Shown here piece by piece: positions 42,772 to 55,818 of a DNA stretch of 64,000 nt. A model generated the notes under the pieces. That model was not told the origin of the DNA, searched no databases, and worked only from the letters and a program-made list of their open reading frames with translations. The DNA lies in NCBI GenBank assembly GCA_902576045.1, contig CACGTU010000003.1:17749-81748 (forward strand). The letters run 5' to 3'. The DNA comes from an uncultured Pelagibacteraceae bacterium (lineage in GTDB: Bacteria; Pseudomonadota; Alphaproteobacteria; Pelagibacterales; Pelagibacteraceae). Position 1 is the first letter of the stretch, and every line of letters starts with the position of its first letter. A program made the translations under genes and the position numbers.

Positions 42772-45179
42772 TTAGGATCTTATTTTAGCGCCAGACTTAC
42801 TCTCGACTGTAGAAATAATTAAATTATTAATTTTTTCTAGATCTTTTTCGTTTAAAGTTTTTTCAGATGATTGTACTGTAACATTAAGTGCGATTGATTT
42901 TTTATCTTTTGGAATATTTTCCCCTTCATAAACATCAAAAACCTTAACATTTTTAATTAAATCTTTGTCTATAGATACAATTATATCTATCAAATCTTGT
43001 GCTTTAATTTTTTTATCAATTACAAATGCAAAATCTCTCTCAGATTTTTGATAATCAGAATACTCAAATTGAGACTTTTGATCTTTAAGTTTTTTCTTTG
43101 TTTCTTTAAAATAATCTAAATATATTTCAAATCCTATTAAAGCATCAGTTTTAATATCTAATTTTTTTACAATATTTGGATGAATTTCACCAAAAAATGC
43201 AATTGGCTTATCTTCTTCAGTGCTTAAAAAAACTGATCCTGATTTGCCTGGATGATAATAAGATGGGGCTTGATCTTTTATTATTAGTTTATTTTTACTA
43301 AATCCTGCCTCTACTATAGTTTTAATAGTATCTCTCTTTGCATCAAATACATCAACATTTCTCTCTGTTTCTTGCCAATTTAATCTAAAATATTTTCCAG
43401 CTTGCAAAGCACCTATTACTGTTAGTTGCTCACCTGGCCTAGTACCCAAAAAAACTGGCCCTATCTCAAAAAAAGATAAATCTTTAAATCCTCTGTCTAT
43501 ATTTTTTTTTAAATAAAAAATTAAATTTGGAAATATTGAATTTCTTAAAACATTTAAATCTGAACTAATTGGGTTAACAATTTTTATTTCATTATATTTT
43601 TCTCTAAATAAATTATTTATTTTAGAGTCTGTAAATGACCAAGTAACTGTCTCGTAAAAACCTTTAGACGCCACTGAACGTTGTAAGAAATGGAATAATT
43701 TTTGCTGCCTATTTAAAGTTGGTTTAAGTCTAGATTTTTCTGGTGTTAGTGTTTGAATATGTTCATAACCTTTAATTCGAACAATTTCTTCAACAATGTC
43801 AATTGGTTGCGTGATATCTGGTCTCCATGAGGGAATTTCTAAATCTAAACTTTCTTTATTCTCGTTGATTTTAAAACCAAGATTGGAAATTATTTTAATT
43901 ATTTCTTTTTTTTTCAATTTTAAATCCTGTTATTTTTTCAAATAAAGAAATTCCAAATTTTACTTTATTTGTTTTTTCTTCTTCCAATCTTTGTATATCA
44001 AATTTACTTACTTCGCCCCCACACACTTCTTTAATTAGATCCGCTGCTTTGATTAGTCCAGCTTCAATTGATTTTGGATCAATTCCTCTTTCAAATCTAA
44101 ATTTTGCGTCTGTATCTACATTTAGTAATTTTGAAGTTTTTCTAATTGATCTTGGTAAAAAATACGCTGACTCTAATAATATATTTTTTGTCTTTAGTTC
44201 AGTTCCTGACCGTGTTCCACCTATGATTCCACCTAGTCCTAACACTCCTGATTGGTCAGAAATTACACACATATCATCATCTAAGGAATATTTTTTATTG
44301 TCTAGTGCTTCAAAAGTTTCACCTTTTTTTTGAATTTCTTACTATAATTTCTTTACTTACTTTATCAGCATCATATGCGTGAAGTGGCCTATTTAAATCA
44401 ATCATCACATAGTTTGTTATATCTACAATTGCAGATATTGGTTTTTGCCCTAACGAAATAATTTTATCTTTTAACCACTGAGGACTTTCTTTATTTGAAA
44501 CCCCCTTTATTAAACAGCTACCAAAAATTGTGCAGCCTTGTTTTTTTTCTTTTTTAATAGTTACTTTTAAGTCCTGATCAAAATTTTGATTTAATTTACT
44601 ATTTTTTATTTTTTTTAAAGAACCAACTCCAGCTGCAGCAAGATCTCTTGCAATACCTCTTACACCAAGACAATCTGGTCGATTTGGTGTTATAGATAAA
44701 TCTACAACTTTAGGAGTTTTGGTATCAAAATATTTTTTCCCAATTTTTTCCTTATACTTTTCTGATAACTCTGTAATTCCCTCGCTTTCATCTGATAATT
44801 TAAGCTCAGCTTCAGAACACAACATTCCATAGGAAGTAACACCTCTTATTTTACTGATTGATAGTTTCATTTGATTTTTTGGTATTATTGCACCTGGTCC
44901 TGCATATACTGTGAATAAACCTTTTTTTGCATTGGGAGCTCCGCACACAACTTTAACAGTTTCACTTTTACCAATGTCAACTTCACAAACTCTTAATCTA
45001 TCTGCATTAGGATGTTGTTGCGCATTTATTATTTTTGCAACAATAAAATCATCTAACTCGGAAGGTGCATTTTCAAAACTCTCAACCTCGAGACCAACGT
45101 TCGTTAAATTATTAATTATCTCTTTATCATTAAGATCTGTATCTAAATGTTGTTTAAGCCAATCGATTGTAAATTTCAT
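42772..45179 (-). CDS. pheT: Phenylalanyl-tRNA synthetase beta subunit, frame broken at 43906-43914 and 44324-44331
   Basis: Three consecutive ORFs are N-, middle and C-terminal parts of PheT. Confidence 0.93.
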
Positions 45180-46243
45180 CTACTCAATCCTCTGTAGCTT
45201 GATGGTACATCTAAAGGATCGAACCCAAAATGGCTTAGCCATCTATAATCTGTTTCAAAAAAAGCTCTTAAATCATTAATTCCATATTTTAGCATAGCTA
45301 ATCTATCTATTCCAATTCCAAAGGCGTAACCCTGAAATTTCGATGGATCAACATTTACATTTTTTAGGACGTTTGGATGAACCATTCCACATCCTAAAAT
45401 TTCTAACCATTTGTCTCCTTCACCTATGATTATTTTGCCATCTTTAATTTCATAACCTATATCAACCTCAGCTGATGGCTCTGTAAATGGAAAATGACTT
45501 GGTCTAAATCTCATCTTCAATTTATCCACTTCAAAAAACTCTTTAATAAAATAATTTAGACAACCTTTAAGATGTCCCATATTTATATCTTTATCTATAT
45601 GTAGTCCTTCAACTTGATGAAACATAGGTGCATGTGTTTGGTCACTGTCAGATCTGTAAGTTCTTCCAGGTGCAATTATTTTGAATGGAGGTTTGCCTTT
45701 TAACATAGTCCGAACTTGTACAGGAGAGGTATGTGTCCGTAGTAACAATTCTTTTTTTTCATCTAAGTAAAATGTATCATGCATATCTCTTGCTGGATGA
45801 TTGTCAGGCGTATTAAGCGCTGTAAAATTATTATATTCATTTTCTACGTCTGGACCCTCTTCAACGCTAAAACCTATTTCAGAAAAAATAGATGAAATTT
45901 CATCTATTACTTGTGAAACTGGATGAATCTTTCCTTGTTTAAAATCTCTTTCAGGTAAAGTGACATCTACTTTTTCATTTTCTAACTTTAGGTTTATCTC
46001 TTTTGTTTCGATTTCCTCAATTTTGCTTGTAATTTTATTTTGTAGCTCTTCTTTTATAAAATTTAAGTCCGATGCAAATTTTTTTCGCTCTTCTTGAGAG
46101 ACTGATCCTAAATTTTTGAACTCGTTAGAGACTATTCCATTTTTACCAAATAATTCAGTTTTAATTTGATTTATAGATTCTATATTTTGGTCTTTATCGA
46201 GTTTATTAAGATATTCGTCTTTTATTTTTTTAATATCAGACAT
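45176..46243 (-). CDS. pheS: Phenylalanyl-tRNA synthetase alpha subunit
   Basis: [37 protein letters not shown]. Confidence 0.96.
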   Translation of the reverse strand: MSDIKKIKDEYLNKLDKDQNIESINQIKTELFGKNGIVSNEFKNLGSVSQEERKKFASDLNFIKEELQNKITSKIEEIETKEINLKLENEKVDVTLPERDFKQGKIHPVSQVIDEISSIFSEIGFSVEEGPDVENEYNNFTALNTPDNHPARDMHDTFYLDEKKELLLRTHTSPVQVRTMLKGKPPFKIIAPGRTYRSDSDQTHAPMFHQVEGLHIDKDINMGHLKGCLNYFIKEFFEVDKLKMRFRPSHFPFTEPSAEVDIGYEIKDGKIIIGEGDKWLEILGCGMVHPNVLKNVNVDPSKFQGYAFGIGIDRLAMLKYGINDLRAFFETDYRWLSHFGFDPLDVPSSYRGLSR

Positions 46244-46286
46244 TTTAGTAGATTATTTGTTAACTTAAGAAAAACAATAGCGAAGA

Positions 46287-46643
46287 TTAATTTAGAGCTG
46301 CTTGTGCTTTTTTTACAATCGTTTTAAATGCTTGCGGATTATCGTATGCGATTTCTGCTAGAATTTTTCTATCTAATTTAATTCCTGATTTACTTAGACC
46401 ATTTATAAACTTAGAGTAAGTTAAACCCTCTTCTCTTACTCCTGCATTAATTCTTTGAATCCATAAAGATTTAAAATCTCTTTTTTTATTTCTTCTATCT
46501 CTATATGCATATTGCATAGCCTTTTCCATTGCTTGTCTTGCAACTCTTATTGTATTCTTTCTTCTTCCCCATTGGCCTTTTACAGCTTTAAGAACTTTTT
46601 TGTGTTTTGCTCTGCTGGTTACGCCTCTTTTAACTCTAGCCAT
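46287..46643 (-). CDS. rplT: 50S ribosomal protein L20
   Basis: [39 protein letters not shown]. Confidence 0.98.
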   Translation of the reverse strand: MARVKRGVTSRAKHKKVLKAVKGQWGRRKNTIRVARQAMEKAMQYAYRDRRNKKRDFKSLWIQRINAGVREEGLTYSKFINGLSKSGIKLDRKILAEIAYDNPQAFKTIVKKAQAALN

Positions 46644-46644
46644 T

Positions 46645-46851
46645 TTATCCTCTTAAACTATAGGGCATATAAGATTTCACAATTTTTCCATCTTGTTTTG
46701 CCATCACAGTTGTGCCCCTTTGTTTTCTTATTTGGGAATTAGTTCTTTTTATCATTCCATGCCTTTTACCAGCCTGTGCAGTAATCACTTTTCCTTTAGC
46801 TGAAATTTTAAATCTTTTTTTTGCTGAGCTTTTTGTTTTCAATTTAGGCAT
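46645..46851 (-). CDS. rpmI: 50S ribosomal protein L35
   Basis: [15 protein letters not shown]; true start likely 46851. Confidence 0.97.
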   Translation of the reverse strand: MPKLKTKSSAKKRFKISAKGKVITAQAGKRHGMIKRTNSQIRKQRGTTVMAKQDGKIVKSYMPYSLRG

Positions 46852-46905
46852 AATTTTTGGAGCCTTATACAAATATTAATATTAATTTACAACTAGAAAT
46901 ATTAC

Positions 46906-47451
46906 TTATAATGGCTGAATAACCATTATCATTTGTTTGCCATCAAATTTAGGCTGTAATTCTACACGACCAATATCTTGCATATCTTGCTTGATTTTAT
47001 CCATTAACTCATTTCCTAAACTGGAGTGTTGCAGTTCTCTTCCTTTAAAACGTATTGTAAATTTTACTTTATCCCCTTTTGCTAAAAATTTTTGAGCGTT
47101 CTTTATTTTAAAAGTATAGTCATGTACCTCTGTCACAGGTCTTAATTTTATTTCCTTTAACTCAATTTTTTTTTGTTTCTTTTTTGCTTTGTTGGCTTTT
47201 TTCTGGGCATCATATTTATATTTACCCATATCCATTATTTTACACACAGGAGGTTTAGCGTTTGGCGCAATTTCAATCAAGTCAAGTCCTTCATCCCTAG
47301 CACGATTAATTGCGTCATTTAAATTTAAAATACCAAGATTTTCACCATCACTTGCAATTACCTGAACCTCATGTGAAGTAATCCTGTTGTTTGATCTTGG
47401 TCCTTTTGGTTTTGTTCTTTTCTGAAAATAATTTTGTTTGAAGTCTGGCAC
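46906..47451 (-). CDS. infC: Translation initiation factor IF-3
   Basis: GTG start; RARDEGLDLIEIAPNAKPPVCKIMDMGKYKY. Confidence 0.97.
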   Translation of the reverse strand: MPDFKQNYFQKRTKPKGPRSNNRITSHEVQVIASDGENLGILNLNDAINRARDEGLDLIEIAPNAKPPVCKIMDMGKYKYDAQKKANKAKKKQKKIELKEIKLRPVTEVHDYTFKIKNAQKFLAKGDKVKFTIRFKGRELQHSSLGNELMDKIKQDMQDIGRVELQPKFDGKQMIMVIQPL

Positions 47452-49368
47452 TTAAATTGAAGGCGCTTTGTTTAAAGCAGAGTATTTTTTTATAAACTCG
47501 TTAAAATCCATATTTTCTTGTTTATTAGAATCCAATCTTCTAATAGTTACTGTATTAGAGTCAACTTCTTTTTTCCCACAAATAAGTAATAAAGGTACTT
47601 TTGACAATGAATGTTCTCTAATTTTATAATTTAAATTATGATTTTTTAAATCAACTTCACTTGAGATACCAACTTTTTTTAATTCATGATTAATTTTTTT
47701 TGAATAGTCATCAAAGTCACTTGAAATTGGTATTACAACTACTTGTAATGGTGTGAGCCAAAAAGGTAATTTACCTGAATAATTTTCAATTAAGATTCCA
47801 ATAAATCTCTCTAAGGAACCAAACAATGCTCTATGCAACATAACAGGTATTTTCTTTGATCCATTTTTTTCAACATAAGTGGCTCCTAATCTTCCAGGTA
47901 AATTTAAATCTACTTGTAAGGTTCCACACTGCCAATCTCTTCCTATTGCATCTCTTAAAACAAACTCAATTTTTGGACCATAAAAAGCACCCTCACCTTT
48001 ATTTATAGTGTATTCTAGTTTTGTTTCTTTAATTGCCTCTAAAAGAGCAGCTTCTGATTTATCCCATACAGCATCATCTCCAACTCTTAGATCTGGTCGG
48101 TCTGAGTATTTTAATATTACATTTTCAAATCCCAGGTCTTTATAAATTTCTAAAATTAAATTTGTAACTGATAGGCATTCTTGAGTAATTTGCTCTTCTG
48201 TACAAAATATGTGTGCATCATCTTGGGTAAATGCTCTTACTCTTAACAGTCCATGTAATGCACCAGAAGGTTCATATCTATGAACTTTTCCAAATTCCGA
48301 CATTTTTAATGGTAAGTCTCTGTAACTTTTTAGTCCTTGATTAAACACTTGAACACATCCTGGACAGTTCATTGGTTTTATTGCAAAAACTTTTTCGTCA
48401 GGTGTTGTAGATGTATACATATTTGCACCAAATTTTTCCCAATGACCAGATTTTTCCCATAATGTACGATCAAGAATTTCTGGTGTATTTATCTCTTTAT
48501 ATCCTGCGTGATCTTGTTTAGTTCGCATATAAGAGATTAATTTCTGAAAAAGGTTCCATCCTTTTTCATGCCAAAATACAGATCCAGGGCTTTCTTCTCT
48601 AAAATGAAATAAGTCCATTTCTTTTCCTAACTTTCTGTGATCTCGTTTTTCAGCTTCTTCAATTCTATTTAAGTATTCATCAAGTTCTTTTTGTGTAGAC
48701 CAACTGGTGCCATAAACTCTTTGTAACATCTCATTATTCGAGTCTCCTCTCCAATAAGCACCTGATACTTTTGTTAATTTAAAATACTTTCCAATTTTGC
48801 CTGTAGAACTTAAGTGCGGACCTCTACACAAATCATGCCATTTTCCATGAAAATATATAGATACCTCTTCGCCTTCAGGAATGGAATTAATTATTTCGGC
48901 TTTGTAATGTTCTCCATTATTTTTGAAATGTTTTATAGCATCATTTCTCTTCCAAACTTCTCTATAAGTTTTTTCATTCCTATCAACAATATCTTTCATT
49001 TTGTTCTCTATCTTTTCTAAATCTTCTTGCGTGAATGGCTCTTTCCTTGCAAAGTCATAATAAAAACCATCTTCAATCACTGGACCTATTGTTACTTGCG
49101 TTCCAGGAAAAAGTTCTTGGACTGCCATTGCTAAAATATGGGCGGTATCATGCCTAATTGTTTCAAGCCCTTCTTTATCTTTTGATGTAAATATCTTTAC
49201 ATTAGAATCTTTTTCAATTTTAAAATCTAGGTCTTTAAGCTGACCATCAACACTAATAATTAATGCTTGCTTTGATAATGATTTACTTATTTTTTCAGCA
49301 AGCTGAAAACCAGTTACACTTTCACTAAAACTTAATTGTTTTCCGTCTGGTAGAGTAATATTTGGCAT
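47452..49368 (-). CDS. thrS: Threonyl-tRNA synthetase
   Basis: TGS domain, RHDTAHILAMAV, FAIKPMNCPGCVQVF, RVRAFTQDDAHIFC. Confidence 0.97.
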   Translation of the reverse strand: MPNITLPDGKQLSFSESVTGFQLAEKISKSLSKQALIISVDGQLKDLDFKIEKDSNVKIFTSKDKEGLETIRHDTAHILAMAVQELFPGTQVTIGPVIEDGFYYDFARKEPFTQEDLEKIENKMKDIVDRNEKTYREVWKRNDAIKHFKNNGEHYKAEIINSIPEGEEVSIYFHGKWHDLCRGPHLSSTGKIGKYFKLTKVSGAYWRGDSNNEMLQRVYGTSWSTQKELDEYLNRIEEAEKRDHRKLGKEMDLFHFREESPGSVFWHEKGWNLFQKLISYMRTKQDHAGYKEINTPEILDRTLWEKSGHWEKFGANMYTSTTPDEKVFAIKPMNCPGCVQVFNQGLKSYRDLPLKMSEFGKVHRYEPSGALHGLLRVRAFTQDDAHIFCTEEQITQECLSVTNLILEIYKDLGFENVILKYSDRPDLRVGDDAVWDKSEAALLEAIKETKLEYTINKGEGAFYGPKIEFVLRDAIGRDWQCGTLQVDLNLPGRLGATYVEKNGSKKIPVMLHRALFGSLERFIGILIENYSGKLPFWLTPLQVVVIPISSDFDDYSKKINHELKKVGISSEVDLKNHNLNYKIREHSLSKVPLLLICGKKEVDSNTVTIRRLDSNKQENMDFNEFIKKYSALNKAPSI

Positions 49369-50524
49369 TTAATTAATTAATTTTTTGTACTCTGAATAAG
49401 TAGAAAAACACATTTTTTCAACATTAAACTTCGCAGAAACATTTTTTTCTACCCTCTTTTCCCATCTGTTCAATTGTTGATTTATCAAAATTGAAAAACT
49501 CAATTATTTTTTTACTTAAATCGTCTGAGTCTCCAGCATCAAATAAGATACCTGTTTTATTATTTACAATAGTTTCTTTCGAGCCACCCAGATTGCTTGC
49601 AATAATTGGTTTTTCCATTGATTGTGCTTCCACTGCTATTCTGCCAAATGCCTCAGGTTCAATTGATGTTGATACTATCAAGTCACTAATTTTATAAGCT
49701 AAAGGCATATTTTCACAATGATCAACAAATTTTATTTGATCATTCATTCGATACTGTTCTACTAGCCTAATAAGTTTTTTCTTATACAAATCTTTTCCTT
49801 GATCACTTCCAAGTATCACTGCTTTAAACGACTTGTGACCTAATTGAATATTTATTTTATTCATGGCTTCAATAAACATTTCGTGACCTTTCCACTCAGT
49901 AATTCTTCCAGGTAATAATATTGTTTTTTTTTCAACCTCAAGGTTCCAAGATTTAAACAGTTTATCTTCGTCTTCAGTAAAAGTTGTTGAAGCATCAAAA
50001 TAATCGATGTTTATTCCTCTAAAAATTACTAGAAATTTTTTGGAGTTATTTAGATATTCCTTATAATTTTCTTTAATATGAGAAAATATAAAATTTGATC
50101 CAGCTATAACTAAATCTGATCTTAACATTACAGAATTATAAAATTTTTTGATCTTACTTTTAAAATTATATGTACCATGAAAAGTTGTTACAAATTTTTT
50201 TCTAGTAATTTTAGAAGCTAAAAAACATGACCATGCTGGAGCCCTACTCCTAGCGTGAATTATGTCTATATTATAAAAAAAGACAATGACTGAAATCAAA
50301 ATTGCGTTTAATAACATTATAATAGGGTTTTTAGAGTTTACAGGAAGTCTTATGTATTTTACTTTTTTTTTATTTATGAATTTGGTTAATGGTCCACCAT
50401 TTGTAATTAAAAATGAGCTACAATTATTTTCAAATAGATAATGTGCTATATCAAAACAACCTGTCTCAGCCCCTCCGTAACCTAATTTTGGTATTACTTG
50501 TAGAACTTTTAATTTTGATGACAT
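49369..50524 (-). CDS. GT4-family glycosyltransferase, frame broken at A7 run 49442-49448
   Basis: PKLGYGGAETGCFDIA, LLPGRITEWKGHEMFIEA, EPEAFGRIAVEAQSMEKPIIASNLGGSKE; restored C-term KNVSAKFNVEKMCFSTYSEYKKLIN*. Confidence 0.88.
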
Positions 50525-50566
50525 TAACTGTTGTTATATATTAATAAATAGAGCGTATAAACTTTT

Positions 50567-51319
50567 ATGAACAAGTATAAATTTTTGCAAATTTCTAAAA
50601 GCATTAAAATTAGATATCTACATCATAATTCAAGTAATAATTTATATATTGTTTTTCTTCATGGATTTATGTCTGATTTAAATGGTGAGAAACCAAAGAT
50701 TTTCAAAAGATTTTGTAAAAACAATAAATTAGGCTTTTTAGCAATTGAATATTCTGGGCACGGAAAATCAACAGGTGAGTTTACAAAAGGGAACGTAACA
50801 AAATGGACAAATCAAGTCAAAAAAGTAATTAAAAGAGTTTTAAAAAAAAAAGATTTTATACTTATTGGTTCAAGTATGGGTTCATGGATATCTGTCAATC
50901 AATTTAAGTTTTTTTCAAAACAGATTAAAGGTTTTATAGGAATAGGATCAGCACCAGAATTTTTAGAGAGGGTAATGTGGAAAAAATTTACAGTCAAAAT
51001 GAAAAAAGAAACCATAGATAAGGGTGTATACAACCTTAAACATGGTGGTTTTGAATATCCAATTACCTACCAACTTATTAAGGATGGAAGAAAAAATTTA
51101 GTATTGAACAAAAAAATTAATTCTAAAATACCTGTAACTCTTTTTCATGGATCAAAAGATGAGGCTGTTCCAGTAATTTTCTCAAAGAAACTTATTAAAA
51201 TCTTTAACAATGCAAATAAGAAACTTAATATTATTAAAAATGGTGATCACAGCCTTTTTGCAAAAAAATATCAATTAAAAATAATTAGAGAGTTAAAATC
51301 AATAATTTCTCAGTACTAA
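50567..51319 (+). CDS. Alpha/beta hydrolase
   Basis: FLHGFMSDLNGEK, ILIGSSMGSWIS, HGSKDEAVPV. Confidence 0.85.
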   Translation: MNKYKFLQISKSIKIRYLHHNSSNNLYIVFLHGFMSDLNGEKPKIFKRFCKNNKLGFLAIEYSGHGKSTGEFTKGNVTKWTNQVKKVIKRVLKKKDFILIGSSMGSWISVNQFKFFSKQIKGFIGIGSAPEFLERVMWKKFTVKMKKETIDKGVYNLKHGGFEYPITYQLIKDGRKNLVLNKKINSKIPVTLFHGSKDEAVPVIFSKKLIKIFNNANKKLNIIKNGDHSLFAKKYQLKIIRELKSIISQY

Positions 51320-54300
51320 TTAGCTTGCAAAGCTTTTGACTGACTTTAATGTTATAGGATTATCTAATTTATCAAGCATTTCTTTTGGACAAACTTGATA
51401 AAAGTTTTTTATCTCACCTTCAAAATTATCTAAAATTTTCTTTGCATACTCCGAGTGAGTTTCGCTCACGTGTTCTGAAATGACTTCCCTGAGGTAATTT
51501 TTCCAATAATCCGTTTCTGGTATCTGCCAGATAACACTCTCAGAATTTACACGCTTCTCAAAATTATTGTTTTTATCATAAACAAAAGCCATACCACCAG
51601 TCATACCAGCAGCAAAATTATCTCCAACATCTCCTAAAATAATAATATTTCCTCCTGTCATATACTCGCATCCATTTGAATCACAACCTTCAACTACGGC
51701 TGTGGCACCAGAGTTTCTCACAGCAAATCTTTCTCCTGCTTGTCCAGCTGCAAAGAGTTTTCCAGAGGTAGCACCATACAAAACTGTATTTCCAATTATT
51801 GTATTCTCATTTGAAATCAAATTACTCTCGTCTTGTAGTTTTATAGAAATAGATCCACCAGAAAGACCTTTACCTACATAGTCATTTGCATCACCTTTCA
51901 AATTCAATTTTAATCCCTTAATTGCAAAGGCTCCAAAAGATTGACCTGCCGAGCCTTTAAAATTCAGTGATAAATAATTTTCATCTAGTTTGTTGTTTCC
52001 AAATTTTTTATATAAGTGATAAGAGATTCTTGTACCTACAGCCCTATCAGTGTTTTTAATTTCAAATTCAGTCTCAATTGTTTTATTTTTGATCAATTAA
52101 TTTTTCTATGTCTGGCCATATTTTTTGATCTAAGGTGTCTGGAACCTCATTGATTTTTGGATGTTCACAATATCTTTTATTTTTTCCAGGATCTGCTTGA
52201 ACAAAAAGTGGATTTAAGTCTAAGTCATCTAAATTTGGAGATCCTTTGCTAACTTGTCTTAATAAGTCTGTTCTACCAATAACTTCATTCAATGATCTAA
52301 ATCCTAGTTCAGATAGAATTTGTCTTACCTCTTCTGCAATAAAAGTGAATAAGTTAACAACCTTATCTGGTGTGCCTGTAAATTTTTCTCTTAGTTTTTC
52401 GTCTTGGGTGCAAACTCCAACTGGACAAGTATTTGAGTGACACTGTCTAACCATTATGCAGCCCATAGCCACTAAAGCTGTAGTTGCTACTCCAAATTCC
52501 TCTGCTCCCATCATCGCTGCAATTACCACATCACGACCTGTTTTAATTCCTCCATCAGTTCTAAGTGTAACTTGGTGTCTTAAGTTGTTTAAAGTAAGAA
52601 CTTGATTTGCTTCTGTAAGTCCCATTTCCCAAGGTATTCCAACATATTTTACACTTGTTTGAGGGGTAGCCCCAGTTCCTCCTGAGTGACCAGAAATTAA
52701 AATTATATCTGCTTTAGCTTTTGCTACTCCAGCTGCAATTGTTCCGATACCTGATGAAGCTACCAACTTCACGCCTACTCTTGCTTTCGGATTTATTTGT
52801 TTAAGATCATAAATTAGTTGGGCCAAATCTTCTATGGAATAGATATCATGATGTGGTGGTGGTGAAATTAATGTAACTCCAGGTGTAGAGTGTCTTAATC
52901 TTGCAATTTCATTAGTAACTTTGAAGCCTGGTAACTGACCACCTTCACCAGGTTTTGCACCTTGGGCAATTTTGATTTCTATCTCGTTACAATTATTTAA
53001 ATAATTTATTGTTACCCCAAACCTAGCTGAAGCTATTTGTTTTACTCTTGAATTCGCACTATCTCCGTTTTCTCTAATTTTAAATCTATCTTCGTCTTCG
53101 CCTCCTTCTCCGCTACATGAGGCACCCTTTATTCTATTCATGCCAATCGCTAATGTTTCGTGTGCTTCTTTGGATAAAGCACCATGAGACATGCTTCCAC
53201 TACCAAATCTTTTCATAATCTCTTGCACATTTTCTACTTCATCAATTTTGATTGGATTTTTCGATTTAAAATCTATTAAGTCTCTTAAGCTGATTGGCTG
53301 TAGGTTATAAATTCCTTTAGTATATTTCTTATAAACCTCAAAAGAATTTTCAGTAACTGCAGTTTGTAAAAGATGAATTAATTTACCTTGGTATTGATGT
53401 GTCTCACCGTTTTTCCTGTAACGGTATATACCTCCAATTGGTAATATATTAGATTGGTTTTCGAATGCTTGTTTGTGAATATTTCTAATTTTTTTTTCAA
53501 TACCTGTTAGGCCAATTCCAGAGATTTTAGATAGAACACCAGGAAAAAAGTCTTTAACAATTGTTCTACTAAGGCCTACTGTTTCAAAATTACAACCTCC
53601 TCTGTAAGAACTAAGAACAGAAATTCCCATTTTTGACATAATTTTTAATAAACCTAAATTAACAGATTTGATAAATCTGGAAACACACTCATCAAAACTT
53701 AAATTTCCAAATAATTTTTTTGAATATCTTTCAAATAAACTGTCAAATGCCAAATAAGGATTAACAGTCGTTGCTCCTACACCAATTAAAGTTGCAAATG
53801 AATGTGTATCAAGAGCATCTCCAGTTTGGACGTTTATTGAAACGTATCCTCTTAAACCTAATTTTATTAGATGAGTATTTACAGCACCAATACAAAGTAG
53901 CATTGGCATTGGTAGCTTTTCACTTGAAATATTTTTATCAGTTAAAATAAGCTGTGTAATTCCCTCTCTTGCTGCTTGCTCTGCTTGATTTTTTAAATTC
54001 TCTAAAGTGCTTTCTAAATCTGAATTTTTATCAAATAAACACTCTAAAATTCTTTGATTTTTTTCAAAAAAAATCTATGAACTTATCAAACTGGGAATTC
54101 GATAGAACTGGGCTATCTAAAACGTAAATATTTTCTTCAGTAAGATTGTCAAAATCTAATATGTTACCAAGATTCCCAAATCTTGTTTTTAAACTCATCA
54201 CCTTATTTTCTCTTAAAGAGTCGATTGGTGGATTGGTTACTTGACTAAAATTTTGTCTAAAGTAGTGATACAAAGGTCTATATTTGTCAGAAAGTACTGC

Positions 54301-55818
54301 TAATGGAGTATCATCACCCATAGATCCAGTTGCTTCTTTTGCATCCTCTGCCATTGGATGTAAAATTAATTCTAAATCTTCTAAACTATATCCAAAACAA
54401 TGCTGTCTAGTTCTTAACTCTTCATTAAGAAATATATTTTTTTCGTTCTCGATTGGAAACTTTTTATCTAGATCAATTATTTGATTATTAAAATGTTTGT
54501 ACTCTTTTGCTAAGTAATTTTTAATATTGCTGTTTGTGAATACTTTACCTTTTTCAATTCTTACACCAATTATTTCTCCAGGTCCTAATCTTCCTTTGGT
54601 TACAATTTTTTTTTCATTAAGATCTACCATTCCAGTTTCTGATCCAGCAAATAATAATCTATCTCTTGTAACAGTATATCTCATTGGCCTTAGACCATTT
54701 CTATCAGTAGCTGCGATTACCCATTCATTGTCTGTCGCTGCTATAGCAGCAGGACCGTCCCAGGGCTCCATAGTGCTGTTAAGAAAATTAAATAGTTGGA
54801 GATGATCCTTTGGAAGAACTTTACTTTTTTTTGACCATGCATCAGGTATTAAAAGTAATTTAGCTAAAGGTGCGGGTTGTCCTGAAATATTTAGTAATTC
54901 AAATACATTATCTAGCGATGCAGAGTCTGAGTTTCCAGATGGGATTACAGGTTTTAAATTTTCCATATCATCAAATAATGGGCTGTGCATTTCTTGCTCA
55001 TGAACCTTCATCCAGTTAATATTTCCTTTTAGAGTATTTATCTCACCGTTATGAGCTATTGCTCTAAAAGGTTGTGCTAAATCCCAACTGGGTGCTGTGT
55101 TAGTAGAAAATCTTTGATGAAAAATAGCAAATCTTGAAATAAATCTCTCATCTTTAAGATCAGTATAAAAATCTGACAAAGCCTCAGCAAGAAACATTCC
55201 TTTATAAATAATTGATTTAGAACTAAACGAACAAATATAAAAGCCATTAAGCTGGTTGTTTAGAGCTTCCTTCTCAATTTTTCTTCTTGTTTCATATAGA
55301 ACTCTCTCTAAATTTTTACCAATTACTTTTTTATCATTATGTTTGAATAAAACTTGTGTAATCTCAGGTCTTGTATTTTCAGCTTTTTCGCCTAGCACAG
55401 AAGGATTTACAGGAACCTGACGCCAACCATAAATATTGAAGTTTTTTTTTGTTAATTCACTTTCTACAATTATTCTACATTGCTCCTGGCCTTGATAATC
55501 ATTTCTTGGCAAAAAAATCATTCCAACACACAAATCAGAGTCGTCATGTCTGTGGCCAGTTATTTCAATTTTTTCGATGAAAAAATCTTTTGGAATCTCA
55601 ATATGTATTCCTGCTCCATCACCAGTTTTACCATCTGCATCTATAGCTCCTCGATGCCATACGGCTTTTAGAGCTTGGATTCCATACTCGACAACTTTTC
55701 TAGACTTTACTCCCTCTGTTGATGCTACCAGTCCTACACCACAAGCATCATGCTCCATAGTCTCGTTGTAAACAAAATTTTGCTTTAACTGGTTCAGATT
55801 TTTTTTATAAATGTTCAT
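51320..55818 (-). CDS. gltB: Glutamate synthase large subunit, frame broken at 52086-52090 and 54066-54073
   Basis: HDACGVGLVAS, SGHSGGTGATPQTS, CHSNTCPVGVCTQD, GQAGERFAVRNSGATAVVEG; three ORFs. Confidence 0.94.
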
